NCBI GenBank assembly: GCA_001735895.1
Contig: DS021199.1
Coordinates: forward strand, 1,294,796 to 1,334,447
Length of the DNA: 39,652 nucleotides
Direction of reading: 5' to 3'
From: Olavius algarvensis Gamma 3 endosymbiont
GTDB taxonomy: Bacteria; Pseudomonadota; Gammaproteobacteria; GCA-001735895
Shown: one piece after another, positions 7,773 through 16,777 of the stretch
Numbering within the stretch: the stretch's first letter is position 1
How the letters are laid out: every line of letters starts with the position of its first letter
Translations under genes and position numbers: made by a program
Notes under the pieces: generated by a model
What the model was told of the DNA's origin: nothing
The model's database searches: none
The model's input: the letters and a program-made list of their open reading frames with translations, nothing else

Positions 7773-10079
7773 ATGGCTTTATCCAGAACCCGAGTATCAA
7801 CAGCGCTCCTGGCACTGTCGCTCGGTCTCGCCGCTACTGGCCCGATCGCGCAGGACTCGCTGCAAGATGTAATGAAAAACAGGGGATTGACCGAGAAAGA
7901 CGTCTTATCGGCGTCCAAAACCTACACGCCAACCGGCGGTCGCGACGAATTCCTGGCCTTCAGTTCGGGCGGTCAGAGCGGGCAGGTCATCGTTTACGGC
8001 ATACCGTCGATGCGGATCCTGAAATACATCGGCGTATTCACGCCGGAGCCCTGGCAGGGCTACGGTTTCGACGACGAATCCAAGGAAGTGCTGGCGCAGG
8101 GACGTATCCATGGCAAGGATATTACCTACGGCGATACCCACCACCCGGCGATTACCGAAACCAACGGCGATTACGACGGACGTTATCTGTTCATTAACGA
8201 CAAGGCCAACCCGCGACTCGCGGTGATCGATCTGCATGATTTCGAAACCAAGCAGATCGTGGTCAATCCATTCTTCAAGAGTGCGCACGGCGGCGCCTTC
8301 GTTACGCCGAACTCCGAGTATGTCATGGACCCGGCGCAGTATGCGGCGCCGCTCAGCAACGGCTTCGTGCCGCTGGAAGAGTTTAACGATCGCTATCGCG
8401 GCGGTCTGACCTACTGGAAGTTCGACAACGAGAAGGGCCGTCTCGACCCGAGTCAGTCTTTCACCTTCGAATTGCCGCCTTATAGCCAGGATCTCTCGGA
8501 TGCCGGTAAAGGTCCGTCATACGGCTGGGGCTTCACCAACTCGTTCTGCTCCGAACGTTATGTCGGCGGTAACGAGCGTGGCCGCCCGCCGTTCGAAGCT
8601 GGTTGTTCCTCCAAGGACACCGACTTTTTGCACGTTACCAACTGGAAAAAGGCCGCTGAGCTGGTCGCGGCAGGCAAGGTGAAAAAGGAAAACGGCGCCT
8701 ACCTGATCCCGATGAAGCAGGCGGTTGCCGAGGGTATTTTGTACCTCATTCCCGAGCCGAAAAGCCCACACGGCGTCGACGTAACCCCGGATGGCAAGTT
8801 CGTGACTATTTCCGGCAAGCTCGACAGCCATACCTGGGTTTATTCCTGGGCCAAGATCAAGGCCGCGATCGACAACAAGAAGTTCGAAGGCAAGGATCCT
8901 TACGGCGTGCCGATCATCGCCATCAACGACGTTTTGCATAAGTCGGTTAACGTCGGCCTGGGGCCGCTGCATACGCAATACGATTCCAAGCCTTGCGTCG
9001 CCTACACCTCGATTTACGTCGATTCGATGATCACCAAGTGGGACTACTGCGAAGGCAAGGTGCTGCATCAGCTGCCGGTACACTACAATGTCGGCCACTT
9101 GATGACGATGGAAGGCGACAGCGTCAGCCCGGACGGCAAATACCTGGTGTCGCTCAACAAGCTGGCGATCGACCGGTTCAACCCGGTCGGCCCGCTGCAC
9201 CCGCAAAACCATCAGCTGATCGACATCAGCGGCGAAAAGATGGAATTGTTGTACGATATGCCGATTCCGTTGGGCGAGCCGCATTACGCGGTGGCGATCG
9301 CCTCCGACAAGCTCAAGCCGGGCGTACGCTACAAGTCGGGCTGGAACAGCCGCAAGGACGAACGCTCGCCGTGGAAAACCCGCGCCGGTCGTGAAAAGAC
9401 CGAGCGCAGCTGTGACGCCGACGGCAAGTGTACCGTGCATGTTTACGGTACAACGATCCGCTCGCATATCACGCCCGAAATCATCGAAGTGGAAGAGGGC
9501 GATACGGTTTCGATCCACCTGACCAACCTCGAGCGTGCCGAAGACGAAGTACACGGATTCGCGATGTACGGCCACAATGTACAGCTGTCGATCGAGCCGG
9601 GTAAAACCGCTTCTTCGACTTTCGTCGCCGACAGAGCCGGTGTTTATCCCTACTACTGCACCGAATTCTGTTCCGCACTGCATCTGGAAATGCAGGGTTA
9701 CCTGTTGGTTAAACCGAAAGGTTATAAGGCCAAGGCGGTTAGTTTGAAAGAGGGCACCACCTACAGCCAGGCCGACTACCGCAAGCAGGTCGAAACCAAC
9801 ATCGCAACCCAGGGCGTTATCGATGGGGTTGTCACCTTCATCACCAGCCACAACTTCAAGGATTTCCCGACCGTTGTGGCGCTGGTTGAAGATGCCACCG
9901 ATCAGCTCGGATTTGCCGAGGAGGCCAAGGCCAAGTCCGAAGCCGCCGCCGCCAAGAAGGATTGGAGCAACGCGATGCTGTGGGCCAATCAGTGGTGGCA
10001 GTATCAAGTCAAGACCGCAGATCTAGGTCTGCGCGCAAAAACCCACCTTGAGGAGAATGGTGCCAAGAAGGTCAAGTAA
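7773..10079 (+). CDS. nosZ: Nitrous-oxide reductase, clade II (Sec-type)
   Basis: This periplasmic copper enzyme reduces N2O to N2. The ATG at 7773 (768 residues) has GGGAGATAG just upstream and opens a Sec signal peptide (MALSRTRVSTALLALSLGLA) with no twin-arginine motif, the mark of clade II NosZ. The seven-bladed propeller carries the CuZ-site histidines in DTHHP (123-124), SAHGGAF, GPLHTQYD, NVGHLMTMEGDSVSPDGKY and EPHYA. The C-terminal cupredoxin has the CuA site CTEFCSALHLEM (Cys629, Cys633, His637, Met640). After the CuA domain there is an extra tail of about 115 residues, Lys/Ala-rich and helical with a Trp-rich patch (WANQWWQYQ). It has no CxxCH, unlike the cytochrome tail of some epsilonproteobacterial NosZ. 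It is the first gene of the nos operon, under an FNR-type promoter. Confidence 0.97.
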   Translation: MALSRTRVSTALLALSLGLAATGPIAQDSLQDVMKNRGLTEKDVLSASKTYTPTGGRDEFLAFSSGGQSGQVIVYGIPSMRILKYIGVFTPEPWQGYGFDDESKEVLAQGRIHGKDITYGDTHHPAITETNGDYDGRYLFINDKANPRLAVIDLHDFETKQIVVNPFFKSAHGGAFVTPNSEYVMDPAQYAAPLSNGFVPLEEFNDRYRGGLTYWKFDNEKGRLDPSQSFTFELPPYSQDLSDAGKGPSYGWGFTNSFCSERYVGGNERGRPPFEAGCSSKDTDFLHVTNWKKAAELVAAGKVKKENGAYLIPMKQAVAEGILYLIPEPKSPHGVDVTPDGKFVTISGKLDSHTWVYSWAKIKAAIDNKKFEGKDPYGVPIIAINDVLHKSVNVGLGPLHTQYDSKPCVAYTSIYVDSMITKWDYCEGKVLHQLPVHYNVGHLMTMEGDSVSPDGKYLVSLNKLAIDRFNPVGPLHPQNHQLIDISGEKMELLYDMPIPLGEPHYAVAIASDKLKPGVRYKSGWNSRKDERSPWKTRAGREKTERSCDADGKCTVHVYGTTIRSHITPEIIEVEEGDTVSIHLTNLERAEDEVHGFAMYGHNVQLSIEPGKTASSTFVADRAGVYPYYCTEFCSALHLEMQGYLLVKPKGYKAKAVSLKEGTTYSQADYRKQVETNIATQGVIDGVVTFITSHNFKDFPTVVALVEDATDQLGFAEEAKAKSEAAAAKKDWSNAMLWANQWWQYQVKTADLGLRAKTHLEENGAKKVK

Positions 10080-10097
10080 TACTTGTAGTAAACCCAG

Positions 10098-10125
10098 CGG
10101 GGGCGATGCTTCGGCATCGCTCCCG
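10098..10125 (+). terminator. UUCG-loop hairpin after nosZ
   Basis: A 12-bp stem with one G-T wobble (CGGGGGCGATGC / GCATCGCTCCCG) closes a TTCG tetraloop. No T run follows, so it may protect the nosZ mRNA 3' end or partly terminate, giving more nosZ than downstream transcript. Confidence 0.6.
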
Positions 10126-10177
10126 TTCAACCCGATAACTGGCCATGAGGCCAGCCTGCCTTTCGATAGGAGTCGAT

Positions 10178-10498
10178 ATGAAACCCGTAAATCCAATTAT
10201 TATTTCTCTGGCAATGCTGGCTAGCATAATGCTCGCTACCCCCGCCCTCGCTGCCGATGGCGCCCAGCTTTACAAGACCAAAACCTGTTTTACCTGCCAT
10301 GGCAAGGATGGCAAAACCCCGATCCTGGATACTTATCCCAAGATTGCGGGCCAGAATCCCGCCTATTCGCTGCAGCAGATGAAAGACATTAAAAGCGGCG
10401 CCCGCGCCAACGGTTTGAGCGCGGCGATGAAGGGCGTGATGCATCTGGTCAACGATGACGAGATGAAAGCGCTGGCGGAATACATCGCGACCTTGTAA
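10178..10498 (+). CDS. Small monoheme cytochrome c
   Basis: This 106-residue protein has a signal peptide (cleaved about ALAADG) and one class I cytochrome domain with CFTCH (37-41). The YPKIAGQNPAYSLQQMKDIKSG stretch is typical of the cytochrome c4/c553-like modules that serve as electron donors. The ATG at 10178 was chosen because TAGGAG lies just upstream and a good signal peptide follows; an in-frame ATG 33 bases earlier has neither. Inside the nos operon, directly after nosZ, it is the most likely direct electron donor to the CuA site, comparable to NosC1/NosC2 of other clade II clusters. Confidence 0.92.
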   Translation: MKPVNPIIISLAMLASIMLATPALAADGAQLYKTKTCFTCHGKDGKTPILDTYPKIAGQNPAYSLQQMKDIKSGARANGLSAAMKGVMHLVNDDEMKALAEYIATL

Positions 10499-10530
10499 GC
10501 ACGAGTGGATCGTAGCAATGCCGCAAACAT

Positions 10531-11745
10531 GTGCCCGGTTGCCCCGCAGTGAAGAAACTTCGACAGTATTTCTCCGCGCGCAGCAAACGGGCCGGCGTGG
10601 TCGCGGCATTGTTTTTCATGGGAGTCGGCATCGTTTTCTGGGGCGGTTTCAATACCGCGATGGAAGCGAGTAACCGGCTCGACTTTTGCATCGGCTGCCA
10701 CGAAATGGAATCGACGGTATATCGGGAATATCGGCAATCGGCGCATTACAGCAATGCCTCGGGAGTGCGTGCCGTGTGCGCGGATTGTCACGTACCCAAA
10801 GACTGGACCCACCAGGTTCTGCGCAAAGTGCAGGCCAGCCGGGAGCTATACGCCTGGGCCGCCGGCACCATCGATACGCGCGAAAAGTTTGACGCCCGTC
10901 GCCCGCAACTGGCCGAGCGTGTCTGGCAATCGATGCGCGCGAGCGACTCGCGTGAATGCCGTAATTGCCACGATTTCGCGGCCATGAAAAACGCGATCCA
11001 GGGACGCTTTGCCGCGCGCGCGCACGACGATGCCAGCCTGGATGGCCGCAGCTGTATCGATTGTCACCAGGGCGTCGCGCATGAATTGCCGAACGAGCCT
11101 CAGCTGGCGGCAGCGCAAACCGAGCTGTCGCGCGACGAGCGCGAATATGCCGAGGAAATCAACGACACCTGCGCCGGTTGTCATGGTGAATTCGGCGAAG
11201 GTTCGCTCGATGGCGAGTACCCGCGGCTGGCCGGTATGGACGCGCAATACCTGGCGCGCCAAATCGATCATTTCAAGAGTCGCGCGCGGCTTAATATCCC
11301 GATGTTGCCCTACGCGACCGAGCGCGAATTGCCCGGCGAAGATATCGAAATCATCTCGGCCTACCTGGCTTCGATCGACTTGCCGACCGAGCTGCCCGAA
11401 ATCGAAGTCGATAACTTTAACGCGCTGGAGCGTCTCAAGCAGAGCAAACTGGTGATCAATATTGCGCGTTACCCGGGCAAGGCCAGCGCCGGTGCTAAAT
11501 TTTACACCCTCGAATGCGCGGGCTGTCACGGCAGCGATGGCTATGGCGGGACGGACGGCGCGGCACCGCAGCTGGCCGGGCAGCACAGCGCTTACCTGAA
11601 GCGCCAGATCGATTTATTCCGGCACGGCGAACGGCTTCACGACGATGCGCGCGATACGCAGATATTTCAGGCTTTCGACGACCGCCAGATCGACAATTTA
11701 CTGGCTTGGTTGTCGTTGGCGGATGACCACGGTAAGAGGCACTAA
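10531..11745 (+). CDS. Hexaheme NapC/NirT-type quinol dehydrogenase fused to diheme cytochrome c
   Basis: This protein of about 404 residues has one N-terminal membrane anchor (about 21-40) and six CxxCH sites: 53-57 (CIGCH), 83-87 (CADCH), 143-147 (CRNCH), 175-179 (CIDCH), 214-218 (CAGCH) and 329-333 (CAGCH). The first four, with FCIGCHEMES and SCIDCHQGVAHELP, match the NapC/NirT/NrfH tetraheme family that takes electrons from menaquinol or ubiquinol. The last two form cytochrome c4-like domains (YPRLAGMDAQYL; APQLAGQHSAYLK). The fusion could carry electrons from the quinone pool to soluble carriers within one polypeptide. The start is uncertain: GTG at 10531, or a later GTG at 10549; neither has a good ribosome site. 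It lies in the nos operon, where NosR is absent. Confidence 0.9.
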   Translation: MPGCPAVKKLRQYFSARSKRAGVVAALFFMGVGIVFWGGFNTAMEASNRLDFCIGCHEMESTVYREYRQSAHYSNASGVRAVCADCHVPKDWTHQVLRKVQASRELYAWAAGTIDTREKFDARRPQLAERVWQSMRASDSRECRNCHDFAAMKNAIQGRFAARAHDDASLDGRSCIDCHQGVAHELPNEPQLAAAQTELSRDEREYAEEINDTCAGCHGEFGEGSLDGEYPRLAGMDAQYLARQIDHFKSRARLNIPMLPYATERELPGEDIEIISAYLASIDLPTELPEIEVDNFNALERLKQSKLVINIARYPGKASAGAKFYTLECAGCHGSDGYGGTDGAAPQLAGQHSAYLKRQIDLFRHGERLHDDARDTQIFQAFDDRQIDNLLAWLSLADDHGKRH

Positions 11746-11809
11746 ACCGTGGTTACCTTAATCACAGGATCGCCAGCCCGGCGATAATTAGACTAACAGG
11801 AGAATTCGC

Positions 11810-12511
11810 ATGAAATTCAAAATTTTTACACTACTGGCGGCGCTGGCCTTTTGCGGCTCCGCGGCCGCCTGGCTGGAGGGCGGCGGCGAGCGTGACGAAG
11901 CGCTGGACCTGGAGCCCGATCTGGAGAATGGACTCGATGTTTACGAAGTCTGCTCCGGTTGTCACCTTCCTGAAGGCTGGGGTAAAAAGGATGGTACCTT
12001 CCCGCAGTTGGCAGGCCAGCACCGCTCGGTGCTGATCAAGCAGCTGGCCGATATTCGTGAGGGTAACCGCGATAACCCGACCATGTACCCGTTCGCGCTG
12101 CCGCGTGCAATCGGTGAGGCGCAGTCGCTGGCGGATGTGGTTGCCTATACCGAAAAGCTACCGATGAATCCCGATAACGGTAAAGGTGAATGGCCCGCAG
12201 GCACGCCGGAATTCGACATGGGTAAGAAGCTCTACGAAGACAACTGCGTCGAATGTCACGGTAAGGACGGCGAGGGCAGCGCCGAAAAGTTTTACCCGAA
12301 GATTCACGGCCAACACTATGCCTATATGCTGCGTCAATTCGAGTGGGTGCGTGACGGCAAGCGGCGCAACGCCAATCCCGACATGGTCGAGCAGATCAAG
12401 AGTTTCAGCAATAAGGATATGCAAGCCGTAATCAACTACGTATCGCGTATTCCGGTGCCGAAAGAAGACTTGGCGCCATCGGCCGACTGGACCAATCCGG
12501 ATTTCGATTGA
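11810..12511 (+). CDS. Diheme cytochrome c (c4-like)
   Basis: This 233-residue periplasmic protein has a signal peptide (about 1-20) and heme sites CSGCH (48-52) and CVECH (146-150). Each is followed by the c4-type 'FPQLAGQHR..L' or 'YPKIHGQHYAYMLRQ' segment. A strong ribosome site (AGGAGA) precedes the ATG. It is placed between the hexaheme protein and nosB. With the 106-residue cytochrome it gives three soluble or anchored c-type cytochrome genes in a row. Likely role is electron transfer between the quinol dehydrogenase side and NosZ. The acidic segment after the signal peptide (DEALDLEPDLENG) is unusual but unassigned. Confidence 0.92.
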   Translation: MKFKIFTLLAALAFCGSAAAWLEGGGERDEALDLEPDLENGLDVYEVCSGCHLPEGWGKKDGTFPQLAGQHRSVLIKQLADIREGNRDNPTMYPFALPRAIGEAQSLADVVAYTEKLPMNPDNGKGEWPAGTPEFDMGKKLYEDNCVECHGKDGEGSAEKFYPKIHGQHYAYMLRQFEWVRDGKRRNANPDMVEQIKSFSNKDMQAVINYVSRIPVPKEDLAPSADWTNPDFD

Positions 12512-12530
12512 GCACAGGATGACGCAGCTG

Positions 12531-13688
12531 ATGGCTAGAGACAGACAGATCTGGATTTACCGCGGATTGACCGCCGTCGGAATCCTGTTGCTGGCGTTTA
12601 TCTATTTCACGCCCATCTGGTGGGTATCCTTGACCGCGCCGAATTATCCCGCGGAAGCCTTTCCCGACGGCGTCCGCATCCATTTTCACGCCAACGGTGT
12701 TTTCAACGGCTGTCAAAAGGTCGACAAAACCGAAATCACCGAAGTCGAGGCGCTCGATTGCGTGCACGAAATGGATACCATAAATCATTATGTGGGCATG
12801 TATCCGATTGCCGCCGGCGGCGTCATCGAGCGCGCCTTCTCACCCTATCTGTTTAGCCTGCTCGGGATTATGCTGGCTAGTTTCATGGTGGTCGACCCGA
12901 AGCGGCGCACGCTTGTCATGGGAGCGGGTTTCGCCGCGCTCGCCGTCTGGATGTATTTCGGCTGGTATGCCGCCGACGGACTCAAGTATCAGAATGCCGG
13001 CTATATCGAAGCCTTGGTGACGGCGCTGGACCAGGATACTTCCAGCGATCAGGTGGTCAGCTCCGGTAACGCCATCGTCGACCGGCTGCGGGCTTCGCTC
13101 GAAGCCAGCGGTGTAAAGCTGGATGATGGCAAGGCCGAGCAGAATCAAAGCGATAAGGCGCGCAACCTGGAACATCTAAGCGTTACCTTCGAAAAAGACC
13201 AGGAGCGCAAACCGGCCGCGCAACGGCTGCAGTGGGACGGCAGCGGTGCGCAGATGATGTCCTGGCATTACGAAAAAAGCCTGGCGCGCTATTTTAATGT
13301 CGCGGCGGAGATCGCGCTGCGGGTCGCTGGCATGTCGACCGCCGGCCATATCGTATTCTGGGGATTGTTGGCAGCTATGATTTTTCTGCTGCTGGCGACC
13401 CGGCGCAACGACAGCCCGCTTTACTGGCTGCTGGTACTGCCCTCGATATTACTGCCGGTGTTTTTCATTATCGATTATTCCGCCTGGCTTTGGTGGTATG
13501 GCCACACGCTCAACGATATGGGCGCATTCACCGTTAAACCATTCATGCCTACCGTGTTCGGAGACGGCAAGGTGGCTCAGTTCACGACCCATTCCTACCC
13601 GCATATCGGCTTCGGTTTGATGGCCTTACACTCGGTCGCCGTAATCTTCGCCGCGAATCGGCGTTACCGCCTGCTGCAGGAAGAATAG
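12531..13688 (+). CDS. nosB: NosB-like membrane protein of the clade II nos cluster
   Basis: This 385-residue membrane protein has hydrophobic segments near the N-terminus, around residues 105-155 and at the C-terminus (three or four helices). Between the first helices is a periplasmic loop with the paired cysteines in NGCQK and LDCVHEMDTINHYVGMYPI. The HEMDTINHYVGM stretch is what I recall as characteristic of NosB, a protein of unknown biochemical role found only with clade II NosZ. A hydrophilic loop at about 165-240 precedes the last helices, which contain YSAWLWWYGHTLND. The ATG at 12531 was chosen because AGGA lies 11 bases upstream; an ATG at 12519 overlaps that AGGA. Its position between cytochromes and nosD matches other clade II clusters. 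Confidence 0.85.
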   Translation: MARDRQIWIYRGLTAVGILLLAFIYFTPIWWVSLTAPNYPAEAFPDGVRIHFHANGVFNGCQKVDKTEITEVEALDCVHEMDTINHYVGMYPIAAGGVIERAFSPYLFSLLGIMLASFMVVDPKRRTLVMGAGFAALAVWMYFGWYAADGLKYQNAGYIEALVTALDQDTSSDQVVSSGNAIVDRLRASLEASGVKLDDGKAEQNQSDKARNLEHLSVTFEKDQERKPAAQRLQWDGSGAQMMSWHYEKSLARYFNVAAEIALRVAGMSTAGHIVFWGLLAAMIFLLLATRRNDSPLYWLLVLPSILLPVFFIIDYSAWLWWYGHTLNDMGAFTVKPFMPTVFGDGKVAQFTTHSYPHIGFGLMALHSVAVIFAANRRYRLLQEE

Positions 13689-13689
13689 T

Positions 13690-15006
13690 ATGCGATCGCC
13701 GTGCCTGACTCTGGTTGTGTTGATCATGGCGGCTGTATCCGGTCCGGCCTGGGCGGCGGACAAAACCCTGCAGCAAATGATAGACGAAAGCCCCGAGCAC
13801 GGGCAGTTATCGCCGCCGCCGGGCGTTTACGCCGGGCCCATCGTAATCGATAAATCGATCACGCTCGACGGTGGCGGTAAGGTTACGGTGGACGCCGGCG
13901 GCAAGGGCAGCGTCATCCTGATCAAATCCGACGGAGTAACCCTCAGCGGCCTGCGCTTGATCAATTCCGGCGAATCCCACAACGATATCAACGCCGGTGT
14001 CCAGGTGCGCGGAAATTTCAACGTGATCAGGGACAATGTCATCGAAAACAGTCTGTTCGGGGTCGATCTGCAGCAGTCCAGCAACAATGTCGTGCGGCGC
14101 AATCGTATCAGCTCCAAGAGCAGGCAGCTGGGCCAGCGCGGCGATGCAATTCGACTCTGGTACAGCTTCAATAACAAGATTACCGACAACGATGTACGCG
14201 ACGCGCGCGACACCGTGGTCTGGTATTCGGCGGATAATGAAATCTCGCGTAACCGGGTGCGCGACAGCCGCTATTCGCTGCACTTCATGTATTCACGCTA
14301 CAACCTGGTGGAAGATAACGTTTATTACAACAATGCAGTCGGTATTTTTCTGATGTACAGCGATGGCGTCATATTGCGCCGCAACCAGATCAGGCACGCG
14401 TCGGGACCCACCGGCGTCGGCATCGGCTTCAAGGAAACTTCGGATGTCGTCGTCGAAGACAATGAAATTCTCTATTGCGCTACCGGCCTCTATATCGATG
14501 TGTCGCCGTTCCAGCCGGACACGATCAATCGTTTCGCGGGTAACCTGATCGCTTACAATGGTATCGGCATACGCTTCCTCAACGACTGGACCGGCAATCG
14601 ATTGCTTGACAATCGCTTCGTCGATAACCTGAGCCAGATCGTGGTATCCGGCGGCGCGACCGCCAACCGCAACGAATGGAGCGGCAATTACTGGAGCGAC
14701 TATCAGGGCTTCGACGAGGACCTGGATCGCGTCGGCGACAGTCCCTATGAACTCTATGCTTATGCCGATCGGTTATGGAAGGATGAACCCTACGCCCAGT
14801 TTTTCAAAGGCTCTCCGGTGCTCGAAGTACTCGATTTTCTCGAACGGCTGGCGCCGTTTTCGGAGCCGAATCTGTTGGTAAGAGACACCGCTCCCAATAC
14901 TAGCCTCGAAGTTAGCGTTGGCGCTACCACTAGCGCCGAGCCGGCGACACCGACGCAGCCGAAAAACTCGCTCGAATTATTGCGCGAAAGCCTGGAGCAG
15001 CAATGA
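13690..15006 (+). CDS. nosD: NosD, periplasmic beta-helix copper-site maturation protein
   Basis: This 438-residue protein has a Sec signal peptide (cleavage after PAWA). Its right-handed parallel beta-helix is made of repeated 'N.I..N.I..s..GI.L..S..N.V..N.I' turns (CASH/NosD repeats, about 60-330), with the conserved GNYWSDYQGFDEDLDRVGDSPY block near residue 335-355. NosD works with the NosFY ABC transporter to assemble the CuZ (4Cu:S) site of NosZ, probably receiving sulfur. The tail after about 395 is low-complexity (Thr/Ser/Ala/Pro) and looks like a linker. AGGAAGAA precedes the ATG one base after the nosB stop, and the gene overlaps nosG by 4 bases. Confidence 0.95.
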   Translation: MRSPCLTLVVLIMAAVSGPAWAADKTLQQMIDESPEHGQLSPPPGVYAGPIVIDKSITLDGGGKVTVDAGGKGSVILIKSDGVTLSGLRLINSGESHNDINAGVQVRGNFNVIRDNVIENSLFGVDLQQSSNNVVRRNRISSKSRQLGQRGDAIRLWYSFNNKITDNDVRDARDTVVWYSADNEISRNRVRDSRYSLHFMYSRYNLVEDNVYYNNAVGIFLMYSDGVILRRNQIRHASGPTGVGIGFKETSDVVVEDNEILYCATGLYIDVSPFQPDTINRFAGNLIAYNGIGIRFLNDWTGNRLLDNRFVDNLSQIVVSGGATANRNEWSGNYWSDYQGFDEDLDRVGDSPYELYAYADRLWKDEPYAQFFKGSPVLEVLDFLERLAPFSEPNLLVRDTAPNTSLEVSVGATTSAEPATPTQPKNSLELLRESLEQQ

Positions 15007-15797
15007 CGGCTAAGCGTGCCAGAAAGCCTCGCAGCCGGCGTAATTTTCTACGCACCGCGGTGATGGGTATCGGCGTGATCGGCAGCGCACTGCTCGGTTA
15101 TCTGCCGGTACTGGGTAGCGCCAAGCGCCGCATCCGCCCACCGGGAGCGCTCGACGAGCATGAATTTTTGGCCTCCTGCATCAAATGCGGCCAGTGCGTG
15201 CAGGTGTGCCCGGTCGAGGCGATCAAGCTGGCCGATATCGACGAGGGTTTCGCTATTGGAACGCCATACATCGAAACCCGCAACCAGGCCTGCGATTTTT
15301 CCTGCGATGGCTTACAGTGCGTGTTGGCATGCCCCACCGGAGCCTTAACGCATGCAATCAATTACTCGCACGAAACCGAGATGGGTTGGGCGCGGGTCGT
15401 GCGGCCCGATCTCTGTCTCGCCGCGCAGGGTCTGAGATTCAAGGGCCAGGCGCGTGGCCCGGCCTTCGAGGGCTTGCTGCGTTACGCCGAAATCGATCGC
15501 TGGAATCCGATCCGGGTCAGCGAGTACGACTATGATCTCGAAGTGTGCGATCTGTGCGTACGGCAGTGCCCGATCGAAATACGCCGCGCGCAATGCGACG
15601 CCGGTAAGCCGCCGTCCGGCGATACCAACCAGTGTCCGCCGAAACCGGCAATCAGCCTCGAATCCGATGCCGCCGGTCGCTTGTTGCCGGTGATTCACGA
15701 CGGTTGCGTCGGCTGCGGCGTCTGCGAAATGATTTGCCCGGTGGAGCCCGCGGTGCTTGTCATGGACTGGGATCGGTCCGCAGGTGTCACGGCATGA
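15003..15797 (+). CDS. nosG: NosG (NapG-like) periplasmic ferredoxin
   Basis: This 264-residue iron-sulfur protein has a Tat-type signal (SRRNFLRTA at 11-19) and four 4Fe-4S cysteine clusters: Cys59/62/65/69; Cys97/101/106/110; Cys182/185/189 with Cys198; and Cys235/238/241/245. This matches NapG/NosG, which partners a NapH/NosH membrane protein to oxidise menaquinol. The ATG overlaps the nosD stop (ATGA), implying translational coupling. NosGH is thought to be the quinol dehydrogenase of clade II systems in place of NosR. Its presence beside the NapC-type hexaheme protein gives two candidate quinol-entry routes. Confidence 0.95.
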   Translation: MTAKRARKPRSRRNFLRTAVMGIGVIGSALLGYLPVLGSAKRRIRPPGALDEHEFLASCIKCGQCVQVCPVEAIKLADIDEGFAIGTPYIETRNQACDFSCDGLQCVLACPTGALTHAINYSHETEMGWARVVRPDLCLAAQGLRFKGQARGPAFEGLLRYAEIDRWNPIRVSEYDYDLEVCDLCVRQCPIEIRRAQCDAGKPPSGDTNQCPPKPAISLESDAAGRLLPVIHDGCVGCGVCEMICPVEPAVLVMDWDRSAGVTA

Positions 15798-16777
15798 AGG
15801 CGCTCAAAAAATCACTCGCAGTACTGCTCGGCGCCGATCCGCAAAAGCCGATCCCCGACGATTTCACCATCGAGGCGCACGCTATGCATGCGGTGCAGCG
15901 CGCCGATAAGGGCCGCATTCAACTATTGCTGGCCGAGCTCGAGGAAAAGAAAACAAAGGGAAAACCGCCGGAGAAGTGGCGCCGCCGGCGCTGGAGTGTT
16001 TTGATCCTCGTCAATCTGTTGTTCGTGCTGTCCTATTCGCTCGATATTCAGGTGCTGGAAGGCGCGCTGACCGCGTCGCGTTTTGTCGGCTTCCATATGG
16101 CGGACCTGAATTCTGCACTGCAGGTCATGCTGGCCTATAAGCAAGTGCTGATCAATTTGCTGATCGGCACCGTCACGGTTCTTATATTCTGGTGGGTACT
16201 CGGCGGGCGCACTTTTTGTTCCTGGGTCTGTCCCTATCATCTGCTTGCCGAATGGGCCGAAATGATCCACGAATACCTGGAAAAGAAAAAAATCGTGCGC
16301 GATCACCCCTTCGATCGCAGGGTAAGAACCTTGTTGTGGCTGGTATTTGCATTATTGGCCTTCGTTACCGGGTACACCGTGTTCGAAACCATTTCGCCCA
16401 CCGGAATATTGAGTCGCGCGCTCATCTACGGGCCCGGGATTGCATTGGTCTGGGTCTTGTTCTTGCTGCTGGTCGAGATTTTTTACTCGCGCCGGGCCTG
16501 GTGTCGCTACGCCTGCCCGATCGGGCTTACCTATGGCGTGGTCGGCGCCTTTTCTCCGCTCAAGGTGACTTATTATCTCGATGCTTGTTTTCACGAGGGC
16601 GAATGCCGTAAGGTGTGCGAAGTTCCGCATGTACTCGACATGGTAATCAAGGGCCGCGCGACCGATGTCAACATGAACATCGGGGCCGACTGCACGCATT
16701 GCGGCCGCTGCGTCGACGCCTGCCCGACCGGTTCACTCAATTTGAAGTTCAAAGGGCTTGGAGATATTTTTCAATGA
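15794..16777 (+). CDS. nosH: NosH (NapH-like) membrane iron-sulfur protein
   Basis: This 327-residue protein has about four transmembrane helices (about 66-85, 118-136, 180-200, 212-230). It has two cytoplasm-side CxxxCP motifs (CSWVCP 142-147, CRYACP 237-242) as in NapH/NosR-type polyferredoxins. It also has a C-terminal ferredoxin part with Cys265/271/275 and Cys300/303/306/310 (CTHCGRCVDACPTGS). It should pass quinol-derived electrons with NosG. The ATG at 15794 overlaps the nosG stop by 4 bases. A longer in-frame version exists upstream but would sit inside nosG. The stop overlaps the nosF start in the same ATGA fashion. Confidence 0.95.
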   Translation: MKALKKSLAVLLGADPQKPIPDDFTIEAHAMHAVQRADKGRIQLLLAELEEKKTKGKPPEKWRRRRWSVLILVNLLFVLSYSLDIQVLEGALTASRFVGFHMADLNSALQVMLAYKQVLINLLIGTVTVLIFWWVLGGRTFCSWVCPYHLLAEWAEMIHEYLEKKKIVRDHPFDRRVRTLLWLVFALLAFVTGYTVFETISPTGILSRALIYGPGIALVWVLFLLLVEIFYSRRAWCRYACPIGLTYGVVGAFSPLKVTYYLDACFHEGECRKVCEVPHVLDMVIKGRATDVNMNIGADCTHCGRCVDACPTGSLNLKFKGLGDIFQ

